Positions 8,688 through 16,697 of a stretch of DNA of 49,449 nucleotides are shown here, piece after piece. Where the stretch lies: contig NZ_JAQPOK010000018.1 in NCBI RefSeq assembly GCF_030068445.1, positions 1-49,449 on the forward strand. The letters are read 5' to 3'. Origin of the DNA: Roseofilum halophilum BLCC-M91. Lineage in GTDB: Bacteria; Cyanobacteriota; Cyanobacteriia; Cyanobacteriales; Desertifilaceae. The notes under the pieces are model-generated. The model was not told the origin of the DNA. It did no database searches and saw only the letters and a program-made list of their open reading frames with translations. How positions within the stretch are numbered: the first letter of the stretch is position 1; every line of letters starts with the position of its first letter. Position numbers and translations under genes: made by a program.

Positions 8688-10187
8688 CTACAAGGGAGAC
8701 TTTAAACCACTCGAACGAGACGCGAGTCGAGCTTTACCTGATGCTGCCCAAGATTGTAACAGTTCAATTTGTTCTTGGGCGGTGCGAGCTAAGGGCACAA
8801 TTTGACTGGCTGCCTCTAGGATATCATCAGTGGTAAAATCCCGGTTTTGACTAAAGCCAATATGCATGGCTTCGACGATCATTTGTTCAATTTCTGCGCC
8901 GGAAAAATCGGGAGTTTCATAAGCGAGGCGTTTTAAGTCATAATTTCTCAGACTTTGGGGACGCAACCGGGAGAGATGAACCTCAAAAATGGCTTGTCGT
9001 TCTTCTTGGGTGGGCAAACCAACAAAGAAGATTTCATCAAATCGCCCTTTGCGTAAGAGTTCGGGCGGTAAACTTTGGATATTGTTAGCCGTGGCGACGA
9101 CAAAAACCGGTGAGGTTTTTTCTGCTAACCAGGTGACAAAGGTTCCAAATACCCGGTTGGTTGTGCCAGCATCGCCCCGCGATCCCATGCCGCTAAAGGC
9201 TTTGTCAATTTCGTCGATCCACAATATACAAGGAGCCAGGGCTTCCGCGAGTTGAATCATTTGCCGAGTTCTCGATTCCGATTCTCCCACGAGTCCGGCA
9301 AACAGTCGCCCCACATCCAGACGCAGGAGGGGAAGATGCCAATGGTGGGCGATCGCCTTTGCCGTGAGCGATTTTCCCGTTCCTTGAATGCCCACCAGCA
9401 GCAAGCCACGGGGATGGGGCAGTCCATAGGCTCTAGCTTGATCGGAAAAGCCTCCCCCACGACGCAAGAGCCAATCTTTGAGGTTTTCTAAGCCGCCAAT
9501 ATCGGAAATTTGTTCTTGAGCGGGATAAAAGTCTAGGATTTGGGTTTGGCGAATGGTTTGCCGTTTTTCTTCTAAAATCAGTTCTACATCTTCCGGGCGC
9601 AATTCCCCATGGGTGGCGATCGCCTTTCCCAATACCCGGCGAATGCGCTCTAGGGACAAACCTTGACAGCACCGGACAATTTCGTCGAGTACTTCGCGAT
9701 CGATGACTTGTCCTAACCCGGTTAATAAGCGGGTGACTTCTTCGCGAATGTCTCCACTCTGGGGTAAGGGAAACTCTAAAACCGTAATCACTTCCGTTAA
9801 GTCCGTGGGAATGCTAATTTCCGGAGCCAGAATCACCAGGTTTTTAGCCTCCGATTTTAGGCTCCGGGCTAGGTTTCGCAGTTTCCGCGATATGGAAATA
9901 TCGTCTAAAAAGCGCTGAAAATCTCGGAGGACAAAGATCCCGGCGGCAGTTGGGGGGACTTTATTGACGAATTCTAGGGCTTGGAGGGGATTGCGACGAC
10001 CAAAACCATTATCATTGGGATTGCCCTGATAACCTTCGACGAAATCCCAGGTATAGACTCCCCGACTGCCCAGATCTTTGGCCGATTCGGCGATCGCCTT
10101 TTCCACCCGTTCTTCTTCAGCCGTGGGAATGTAGACGATCGGATAGCGCGATCGTAGCAGTAGTTCAAATTCTTCCTTAAAACTCAT
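8688..10187 (-). CDS. ycf46: AAA+ ATPase, Ycf46 type (copy 2)
   Basis: The product has 499 residues and is collinear with the ATPase at 2796-4298. The N-terminal domain (YPIVYIPTAEEERVEKAI) is shared, then come Walker A GIQGTGKS (about 265), Walker B ILWIDEIDKAF (about 320), sensor VVATANN and LLRKGRFDEIFFVGLP. Differences are spread along the whole length, so this is an old paralogue, not a recent duplicate. The family matches chloroplast Ycf46. Its function is not firmly known; roles in carbon-concentration or stress responses have been proposed. It heads a two-gene minus-strand unit with the SH3 protein. Confidence 0.88.
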   Translation of the reverse strand: MSFKEEFELLLRSRYPIVYIPTAEEERVEKAIAESAKDLGSRGVYTWDFVEGYQGNPNDNGFGRRNPLQALEFVNKVPPTAAGIFVLRDFQRFLDDISISRKLRNLARSLKSEAKNLVILAPEISIPTDLTEVITVLEFPLPQSGDIREEVTRLLTGLGQVIDREVLDEIVRCCQGLSLERIRRVLGKAIATHGELRPEDVELILEEKRQTIRQTQILDFYPAQEQISDIGGLENLKDWLLRRGGGFSDQARAYGLPHPRGLLLVGIQGTGKSLTAKAIAHHWHLPLLRLDVGRLFAGLVGESESRTRQMIQLAEALAPCILWIDEIDKAFSGMGSRGDAGTTNRVFGTFVTWLAEKTSPVFVVATANNIQSLPPELLRKGRFDEIFFVGLPTQEERQAIFEVHLSRLRPQSLRNYDLKRLAYETPDFSGAEIEQMIVEAMHIGFSQNRDFTTDDILEAASQIVPLARTAQEQIELLQSWAASGKARLASRSSGLKSPL

Positions 10188-10274
10188 GGACTAAAAGTTG
10201 GCAGGTCTGGAGACTCAGTTTAAACATCGTAAATTTATAGTATAGACTCTCCCTACCCCTTGTTAATTGATATC

Positions 10275-10574
10275 ATGACTCAACGCACTCCCCAAAACCT
10301 GAACATTAGACCCCTTGCGCCCTATGAAGACCGATTATTAAACGCTTTAGCCTTTTTCCGTACCCAACGCCAACCCGAAAACCAGGCCCATCATTGCCTG
10401 AGTATGTATTTGCGCCAGTCAGAAGCGAGAATTATGGGCGAAGTCGGATTTTACGCCCGGTTAGTGGGGATGGAACCCTGGCAGTTTTTGGAATTACTCT
10501 ATCAAGATGGCGATCGCGCCGAAGCCTTAATTCAAGAAGCCACTGGTTCTGGAGTAAAAGATACATTTGAGTAA
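10275..10574 (+). CDS. Conserved-looking hypothetical protein
   Basis: The product has 99 residues from ATG at 10275; a TTG five codons upstream is less likely. It is mostly helical and soluble (ALAFFRTQRQPENQAHHCLSMYLRQSEARIMGEVGFYARLVGM), with no signal peptide or recognisable motif. It is divergent from the Ycf46 copy 2 gene with about 87 bases between starts, so the two share a promoter region. Function unknown. Confidence 0.7.
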   Translation: MTQRTPQNLNIRPLAPYEDRLLNALAFFRTQRQPENQAHHCLSMYLRQSEARIMGEVGFYARLVGMEPWQFLELLYQDGDRAEALIQEATGSGVKDTFE

Positions 10575-10603
10575 TGGGTAATGGGTAATGGGTAATGGGT
10601 AAT
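10572..10603. repeat. Heptanucleotide short tandem repeat (TAATGGG)
   Basis: The stop codon of the preceding gene opens a run of four TAATGGG units plus a partial unit. This is a classic cyanobacterial STRR. The inverse form (CCCATTA) recurs near 46757-46771. Confidence 0.85.
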
Positions 10604-10735
10604 AGGACATCAATCTTCCCTATCCACCGCATCACCGTGTCCCCCATTCCCCGACTCCCCCACTCCCCTACAAAGTGCTGTGTGCTATCCTCAAAACACG
10701 AATGCAAACACGATTCAGTATTCAGGTAGAAAACG

Positions 10736-11521
10736 ATGGTACAAGAACTGCTTTCTCAATCGCAAGTTGCCGCTCGACTCTACCCAGACAGTGATGGCAA
10801 GCCGATGGCGGATAATACGATTCAATTTCGCTTAATTACAACTATTGTTGGAGGATTGTCCGCTCTGTTTCAAGAGCGAGAAGATGTGTTTGTGGCGGGT
10901 GATTTGTTGTGGTATCCCAGAGAAGCAGGAAGGTTAACGGTAGCTGAAGAAAGTTTGAATTTTAGGCAAGCACCAGATGTGATGGTGGTTTTTGGAGTGG
11001 AGAAAAAAGATAGAGGCTCCTATAAACAATGGGAAGAAGGCAATATAGTGCCTCAAGTGGTGTTTGAGATTCTTTCACCCAGTAATAGTAAAGGAGAAAT
11101 GGAGGATAAGTTTGAGTTCTACGATTACTATGGTGTGGAAGAATATTATGTCTACAATCCGAAAAAGAATCAACTGCAAGGATGGTTGAGAAGTGGGGGA
11201 AGACTAACAGAAATTACGCAAATGGAGGGTTGGAGAAGTCCGTTATTGCAGGTGAGTTTTAGTACCAGTTCGCAGGATTTGCAGTTATTTACGCCGAGTG
11301 GGGAAGCGTTCGGAACGTATGAGGATGTGGTGCAAGAGCGCGATCGCCAGCGTCAGGAAAAAGAACTAGAGCGCGACAGAGCTAACAGTGCCGAATTAGA
11401 GCGCGATCGCCAGCGTCAGGAAAAAGAACTAGAGCGCGACAGAGCTAACAGCGCTGAGTCGGATTTACAACAGCTACGGGAGAAACTGCGACAGTTAAAT
11501 ATCGATCCTGATTCTTTGTAG
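10736..11521 (+). CDS. Uma2 family (DUF820) nuclease-fold protein with duplicated charged tail
   Basis: The product has 261 residues. Residues 1-195 are a Uma2/DUF820 domain with the PD-(D/E)xK-like core (APDVMVVFGV then PQVVFEILSPSN). The C-terminus (about 200-255) is a highly charged coiled coil carrying a 21-residue unit, ERDRQRQEKELERDRANSAE, twice in tandem. Cyanobacteria hold many Uma2 copies, often near mobile DNA. Nuclease activity is assumed from the fold, not shown. It follows STRR-rich DNA and stands alone. Confidence 0.85.
   Translation: MVQELLSQSQVAARLYPDSDGKPMADNTIQFRLITTIVGGLSALFQEREDVFVAGDLLWYPREAGRLTVAEESLNFRQAPDVMVVFGVEKKDRGSYKQWEEGNIVPQVVFEILSPSNSKGEMEDKFEFYDYYGVEEYYVYNPKKNQLQGWLRSGGRLTEITQMEGWRSPLLQVSFSTSSQDLQLFTPSGEAFGTYEDVVQERDRQRQEKELERDRANSAELERDRQRQEKELERDRANSAESDLQQLREKLRQLNIDPDSL
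11336..11461 (+). repeat. 63-bp in-frame tandem duplication in Uma2 tail
   Basis: The unit starting at 11336 recurs at 11399, exactly 63 bases later, with only a few differences near its end. Each copy includes a HIP1-containing GAGCGCGATCGCCAG and encodes one heptad-rich charged segment. The near identity implies recent expansion by slippage or unequal recombination. Confidence 0.85.
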
Positions 11522-11714
11522 TTTCACTCTGGGCGATCGATTAAAAATTAAAAATTATTACCGTAGTGGACTCTTTCACCTAATTTGGTGCATTAATGGC
11601 GGTTTTTTAAGGATCTCTAGAATAGCTCACTCGCTAGATTGAGTCTGTTGTTCATTCCCCCATTCCCCCACAGAGGGCGCAAAGCGCTGTATAGCTTGGC
11701 TCAGGGAGCGCCCC

Positions 11715-13541
11715 CTATCCCTGACTCGCAGCTATCTTAATTACTTGTAACAACGTAGAAACCGCCAAATCAGAATCAGGAGAAACCAAACAAGGAAATA
11801 CCAACAATCCGGGAATTTGATTGGCCATTTGAGTCGTTTCCTGACTGAGGGTGATCAGGGGTAAATAACATAAAGATTCCGATTGACGCAAAGCGTTTAA
11901 ATGACCTTGAATATCCTCTAACCCGGCATCATTGAAGACTAAAACATGGGGTTTCCAGACTCTGGCTAAGATTTCTGCCTGATCTAAATCTTCCGCTTCC
12001 AGGAGGCGACAATCTTGACCTTTCAAGGTGTGGCATCCCCGTACCCATTCTTGATAGGTTCCTTTTTGAGGTGTACCCGGAGAGAAACATAAAAGGGTTA
12101 ATTTTTGCGGCACAGAGGACTCGATTTCCGTTTCTGAGGGTTGATGGAGCAGTTGTGAGGGTAAGAGTAGGGTAAATTCTGTGCCTTCTTTTTCCGTGAC
12201 AGTACACATGAGATCGCCCCCATGGAGTTGGGCGAGTTGACTGACAATGACTAATCCTAATTCCCAAGTGGGGGAGGAAGGGAAGGCGTTCGGGTGACTG
12301 GATGTGGAGAACCAAGGAGTAAGGTTAATGGGGGTGGTTAAATGGGGGTTGGTTAACCGGAAGCTAATCCAAAATCCTCCTTGAGATTGGAGTTCAAGTT
12401 GGAGGGGGGTAGAGCGATAATTCTGGGCATCACTGAGGCGATCGCCGATCGCCCAAAGGTTATAGGATAAGAGTCGATGGATCATTTGCCCTAGCCAAAA
12501 TTCATCGGCCATCACCTCTTTAATCTGTGGATCTGGGGTAAAATTGAGGCGGGGAGGTTGGGGTAAATCTTGTACCAGCTCTTCAAAGGTGGAGAGGATG
12601 CGATCGCCTAACTGAGAAGATTTTACCGGTAATTTCTTTAACGTAACTTCTCCGAGTTCAAGCTGCGTCCAAGTGACCATATCATCAATCATCATCCTCA
12701 GTTGTTTTCCCCCTTGATGAATCAACGTTAAATACTGTTTTTGCCGAAGATTGGCCGGGGACTGATGGGGGTGGAGCAATAGCTTGGATAGGCTTAAAAT
12801 TCTCGTAATCGGGGTTTTGAGAGCATGGCTGATGTAGGCTAGGATCTGGTCTTTTTTTTGATTTTCCTTTACCAGTTGAGTCACGCGGGTTAAGAGTCCC
12901 TGAAGTTGCCAGTCTGCTGTAGAGTCTTCAGAACTCTTGGATTGGGTCATCGAGTCTATCCCCTCAGAAGTGAATCTAGACTGGGGTGAGGCCATCCAAT
13001 CGAGAGTAGCGTTTCTCCTGTGTGGATGTTCTAAAAGGGTGGGCCTGGCTTGTGGTTCCTGCGATCCCGGCCCATAAGGGGCCCTTTGCTCTAAAAAATA
13101 CTGAAGCAACCGTTGATTATCCAGTAATCCTACAAATTCCTGTTTCTGGTTAATGAGGGCATAATGACGGATAATCCCTGGGTTACACTCTTTGAGTTGC
13201 TCCTGAAGTTCGTCCATCTCTAGATCGCTGGAAAAACAGGCGATCGGTTCGAGAATGGGTTCTCCAATTTGGTATAATTGGGGGTTTATCTTGAGTAAAG
13301 AGGAAGCCTGAACCCCTTGCGATCCGGGTTTTAGCCAATAGGGTAACCACCGGGAAAACTGAATACAGGCGATCGGAAATTGGGCCGGATCGATAACCAC
13401 CAAAAGCGCTTGGTCAGTTAAACTCCATTCCATTAAGGCATTTTCGAGTAGAGTGGTTTGTACACAGACAACAACTGGAGCAGTAAAAGCTTGGAGCAAA
13501 GGAGAATTCATAAGTTTCAGTAACCACAATGTTAGCAACAT
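11715..13541 (-). CDS. Histidine-kinase-like protein beside kaiABC, degenerate ATP-binding domain
   Basis: The product has 608 residues; a start at Met11 (13511) is equally likely. Residues 30-160 look like a CBS-type or similar sensor region. A HisKA dimerisation helix follows with ISHALKTPITR, phospho-acceptor His239. The HATPase part keeps the late WELGLVIVSQLAQLHGGDL box, but the N-box Asn is replaced (LLSYNLWAI) and no DxGxG box is found. The last 110 residues resemble a receiver-like fold (KLTLLCFS to PHVLVFNDA). It is divergent from kaiA across a 195-base gap. A clock input or output role is inferred from position only. Confidence 0.75.
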   Translation of the reverse strand: MLLTLWLLKLMNSPLLQAFTAPVVVCVQTTLLENALMEWSLTDQALLVVIDPAQFPIACIQFSRWLPYWLKPGSQGVQASSLLKINPQLYQIGEPILEPIACFSSDLEMDELQEQLKECNPGIIRHYALINQKQEFVGLLDNQRLLQYFLEQRAPYGPGSQEPQARPTLLEHPHRRNATLDWMASPQSRFTSEGIDSMTQSKSSEDSTADWQLQGLLTRVTQLVKENQKKDQILAYISHALKTPITRILSLSKLLLHPHQSPANLRQKQYLTLIHQGGKQLRMMIDDMVTWTQLELGEVTLKKLPVKSSQLGDRILSTFEELVQDLPQPPRLNFTPDPQIKEVMADEFWLGQMIHRLLSYNLWAIGDRLSDAQNYRSTPLQLELQSQGGFWISFRLTNPHLTTPINLTPWFSTSSHPNAFPSSPTWELGLVIVSQLAQLHGGDLMCTVTEKEGTEFTLLLPSQLLHQPSETEIESSVPQKLTLLCFSPGTPQKGTYQEWVRGCHTLKGQDCRLLEAEDLDQAEILARVWKPHVLVFNDAGLEDIQGHLNALRQSESLCYLPLITLSQETTQMANQIPGLLVFPCLVSPDSDLAVSTLLQVIKIAASQG

Positions 13542-13736
13542 CTGGTGGCTTCAGTCTTAGAGTCGTACAAGCTAATCGGAAAAACTCGTCAAAACATGAC
13601 AAGTTATTTACAATTAAGGGTACAATGTTTACATTTATATAAAGACTTGTAACAAAAACCCATTTCCTGGATTATTGAAGCAAAACTTTTTTATATCGGC
13701 TTGGCTGATACCTGTAGTTTCTTTTAACACCTTGGC
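13542..13736. promoter_or_regulatory. Divergent promoter region between the kinase-like gene and kaiA
   Basis: This is a 195-base AT-rich gap between divergent starts. The kaiA-proximal half holds TTTACATTTATATAAAGAC (about 13628-13646), a plausible promoter core, but I cannot assign a start site. Nothing else is evident. Confidence 0.4.
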
Positions 13737-14651
13737 GTGCCCTCTCAACTGTCTATCTGTACTTTTATCCGATCGGAGTCTCTAGGTGATGCAATGGATC
13801 GATACCTAGATGACACTCGCCATGCCCACACTCGCCTAGGTTCTGAAGGTGAGTTGATAGAATATTTGGATCGGCACAGACAGCAAATTGACTGTTTGGC
13901 GATCGAACAGATCCCTGAGATCCTGGAACTCTTAGGTAAATTACGGGAACAAAAAATCTATTTACCCATGGTTACAATCCGGGAATCTGTTGAAAACTCC
14001 AAAATCCTTCCTATTGACTTAAAGACTCCAGAAGAAAGAGGCAGTATAGACGTTCCCGATTTAACAGGGATGAGGCGATTATACCATGATGCCATATTGG
14101 AAGTCACAGCCGATGAGCTTCAACAAGTTGCATCCGTCATCGATCGGGCGATCGAGCAATTTCTGGAATTATCAACTACCCCAAAATCGACCAGCACACA
14201 ACAGGGCAATGCGATCGAGGCGATCGACACCCAACACTCCCTCAAGCGTCAACAACGACGTTTAGGGGAAAAACTCAAAGAACGACTAGGATATCTCGGC
14301 GTGTATTACAAACGAGACCCCAAAAACTTTTTCCGTCGTTTGTCTCATGAGAAACAACAAGAGTTACTCGATTGCTTAAAAAAAGACTATGAGGATATAA
14401 TACTAACCTACTTCTCCGACGATGAAGGAGTCAACTCCAAAATCGACGACTTTGTAAACATTGCTTTTTTTGCTGATATTTCTGTGTCTCAAATCGTTGA
14501 AATTCACATGGAACTCATGGAAGAATATTCCAAGCAGTTACAGCTAGAAGGACGAAGTGAAGAGATTTTACTTGACTATCGTTTAACCCTAATCGATACC
14601 ATTGCCCATTTATGTGAAATGTATCGCCGTTCAATTCCTCGCCAACCCTAA
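13737..14651 (+). CDS. kaiA: Circadian clock protein KaiA
   Basis: The product has 304 residues from a GTG start. The N-terminal pseudo-receiver domain (about 1-135) is divergent. A variable linker (about 140-180) is rich in Ser/Thr/Gln. The C-terminal KaiC-binding four-helix domain is highly conserved (RLGYLGVYYKRDPKNFFRRL, FVNIAFFADISVSQIVEIHMELM, LTLIDTIAHLCEMYRRSIPRQ). KaiA binds the KaiC tail and promotes its autophosphorylation. It is about 20 residues longer than the Synechococcus elongatus protein. kaiB follows after 63 bases. Confidence 0.96.
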   Translation: MPSQLSICTFIRSESLGDAMDRYLDDTRHAHTRLGSEGELIEYLDRHRQQIDCLAIEQIPEILELLGKLREQKIYLPMVTIRESVENSKILPIDLKTPEERGSIDVPDLTGMRRLYHDAILEVTADELQQVASVIDRAIEQFLELSTTPKSTSTQQGNAIEAIDTQHSLKRQQRRLGEKLKERLGYLGVYYKRDPKNFFRRLSHEKQQELLDCLKKDYEDIILTYFSDDEGVNSKIDDFVNIAFFADISVSQIVEIHMELMEEYSKQLQLEGRSEEILLDYRLTLIDTIAHLCEMYRRSIPRQP

Positions 14652-14714
14652 ATCTTGTTAATTCATAGTCCTGAATGACCACGTTCCTTTAGAACCCTTT
14701 GACACAGAACCACC

Positions 14715-15029
14715 ATGAGTCCCCTGAAAAAAACCTACATCCTCAAACTCTATGTTGCCGGAAACACCCCCAACTCCGTGCGGGCGTTAAAAACTCTCAA
14801 TGACATTCTAGAACAAGAGTTTCAAGGAGTTTACGCCCTTAAAGTGATTGATGTCCTCAAAAATCCCCAACTGGCTGAAGAAGACAAAATTTTGGCTACT
14901 CCTACCCTGGCTAAAATTCTCCCCCCTCCCGTCCGTAAAATTATTGGAGATCTTTCCGATCGCGAAAAAGTGCTGATTGGACTCGATTTATTATATGATG
15001 AACTGCGCGATGATGAAAGTATGATGTAA
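14715..15029 (+). CDS. kaiB: Circadian clock protein KaiB
   Basis: The 104-residue product has the usual KaiB length and matches it throughout: [21 protein letters not shown] at the start, the cis-proline-containing [22 protein letters not shown] and the acidic tail. KaiB switches fold to a thioredoxin-like form, binds phosphorylated KaiC and sequesters KaiA, starting the dephosphorylation phase. It lies between kaiA and kaiC. The separate 63- and 72-base gaps allow an internal promoter for kaiBC. Confidence 0.96.
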   Translation: MSPLKKTYILKLYVAGNTPNSVRALKTLNDILEQEFQGVYALKVIDVLKNPQLAEEDKILATPTLAKILPPPVRKIIGDLSDREKVLIGLDLLYDELRDDESMM

Positions 15030-15101
15030 AACAGTAAGGATCAAGACCATTCGATTTTTTCATCATCCCTTTTATTATTCTAATTTAGAGCCAGATCACC
15101 T

Positions 15102-16679
15102 ATGAATACATTTGATCAATTGAGTGAACCCGAAAAAACGGTAAATACGAAACTCACCGGTATTACTAAAATCAGAACCTTGATCGAAGGATTTGATGAC
15201 ATTAGTCATGGGGGTCTACCTCAAGGTCGAAGTACCTTAGTGAGCGGGACATCCGGGACAGGTAAAACTATGATGACCATTCAATTTCTCTACAATGGAA
15301 TCACCTGTTTTAATGAACCTGGAATCTTTGTGACTTTTGAAGAATCCCCTACAGATATTATTCAGAACTCCGCTAGTTTTGGTTGGGATTTACAGCAACT
15401 CATAGATGATGGCAAACTTTTTATATTAGACGCTTCTCCTGACCCAGAAGGACAAGATATTGTCGGTAACTTTGACCTATCTGCTCTGATAGAACGACTG
15501 CAATATGCAATTCGTAAATATAAGGCTAGACGGGTTTCTATTGACTCCGTAACTGCTGTATTTCAACAATATGATGCTGTGTCTGTGGTTCGCCGGGAAA
15601 TTTTTCGCCTGGTTGCCAGACTCAAACAACTGGGAGTAACCACCGTCATGACTACAGAACGGGAAGAAGAATATGGGAAAGTCGCTCGTTTTGGGGTAGA
15701 AGAATTTGTCTCTGATAATGTGGTGATTGTTCGCAATGCCTTAGAGGGGGAACGAAGACGCAGAACTGTAGAAATCCTTAAACTTCGGGGAACCACACAT
15801 ATGAAAGGAGAATATCCTTTTACCATTACTGATGATGGAATTAATATTTTTCCACTTGGTGCGATGCGACTTACCCAACGCTCTTCTAATGTTAGGGTTT
15901 CTTCTGGAGTCAGCACCTTAGATGAAATGTGTGGCGGTGGATTTTTCAAGGATTCGATTATTTTGGCTACAGGTGCAACGGGAACAGGTAAAACCTTATT
16001 GGTGAGTAAATTTATAGAAAATGCCTGTAAAAATTCAGAACGGGCGATTTTATTTGCCTATGAAGAATCGAGGGCCCAGCTTTTCCGCAATGCTAACTCG
16101 TGGGGAATTGATTTTGAAGAACTGGAAAATAAAGGGTTGCTGAAAATTCTCTGTTCTTATCCAGAGTCGGCAGGATTAGAAGATCATTTACAAATGATTA
16201 AATCTAAAATTACAGAATTTAAACCGTCTCGGATTGCGATTGATTCTCTGTCAGCTTTAGCACGAGGGGTAAGTAATAATGCTTTCCGTCAATTCGTGAT
16301 TGGGGTGACGGGATATGCGAAACAGGAAGAAATTACGGGTTTCTTTACGAATACGACGGATCAGTTTATGGGGTCTCATTCGATTACGGAATCTCATATT
16401 TCGACGATTACCGATACCATTTTAATGTTGCAATATGTGGAAATTCGTGGGGAGATGTCGCGAGCTATTAATGTTTTCAAAATGCGCGGCTCCTGGCATG
16501 ATAAAGGGATTCGTGAATATGCGATTACAGAGCATGGTGCAGAAATTAAGGATTCTTTCCGTCACTATGAAGGGATTATTAGTGGTTCACCCAGTCGAAT
16601 TTCTGTGAATGAAAAAAGTGAACTATCGCGGATTGTGCGGGGTGTGCAGACAAAAGACGAAGAGGATGATATGGGCTAA
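15102..16679 (+). CDS. kaiC: Circadian clock ATPase/kinase KaiC
   Basis: The product has 525 residues, a double-domain RecA-like ATPase. CI has Walker A GTSGTGKT and catalytic Glu80/Glu81 (FVTFEES). CII has Walker A GATGTGKT and AYEES. The phosphorylation pair is Ser434/Thr435 in ESHISTITD, matching Ser431/Thr432 of S. elongatus. The KaiA-binding tail (SELSRIVRGVQ) is present. All features needed for an oscillating hexamer are intact. The N-terminus is three residues longer than in S. elongatus. No obvious terminator follows; the convergent cyclase gene ends 19 bases later. Confidence 0.97.
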   Translation: MNTFDQLSEPEKTVNTKLTGITKIRTLIEGFDDISHGGLPQGRSTLVSGTSGTGKTMMTIQFLYNGITCFNEPGIFVTFEESPTDIIQNSASFGWDLQQLIDDGKLFILDASPDPEGQDIVGNFDLSALIERLQYAIRKYKARRVSIDSVTAVFQQYDAVSVVRREIFRLVARLKQLGVTTVMTTEREEEYGKVARFGVEEFVSDNVVIVRNALEGERRRRTVEILKLRGTTHMKGEYPFTITDDGINIFPLGAMRLTQRSSNVRVSSGVSTLDEMCGGGFFKDSIILATGATGTGKTLLVSKFIENACKNSERAILFAYEESRAQLFRNANSWGIDFEELENKGLLKILCSYPESAGLEDHLQMIKSKITEFKPSRIAIDSLSALARGVSNNAFRQFVIGVTGYAKQEEITGFFTNTTDQFMGSHSITESHISTITDTILMLQYVEIRGEMSRAINVFKMRGSWHDKGIREYAITEHGAEIKDSFRHYEGIISGSPSRISVNEKSELSRIVRGVQTKDEEDDMG

Positions 16680-16697
16680 TATAATATTTTTACCCGA

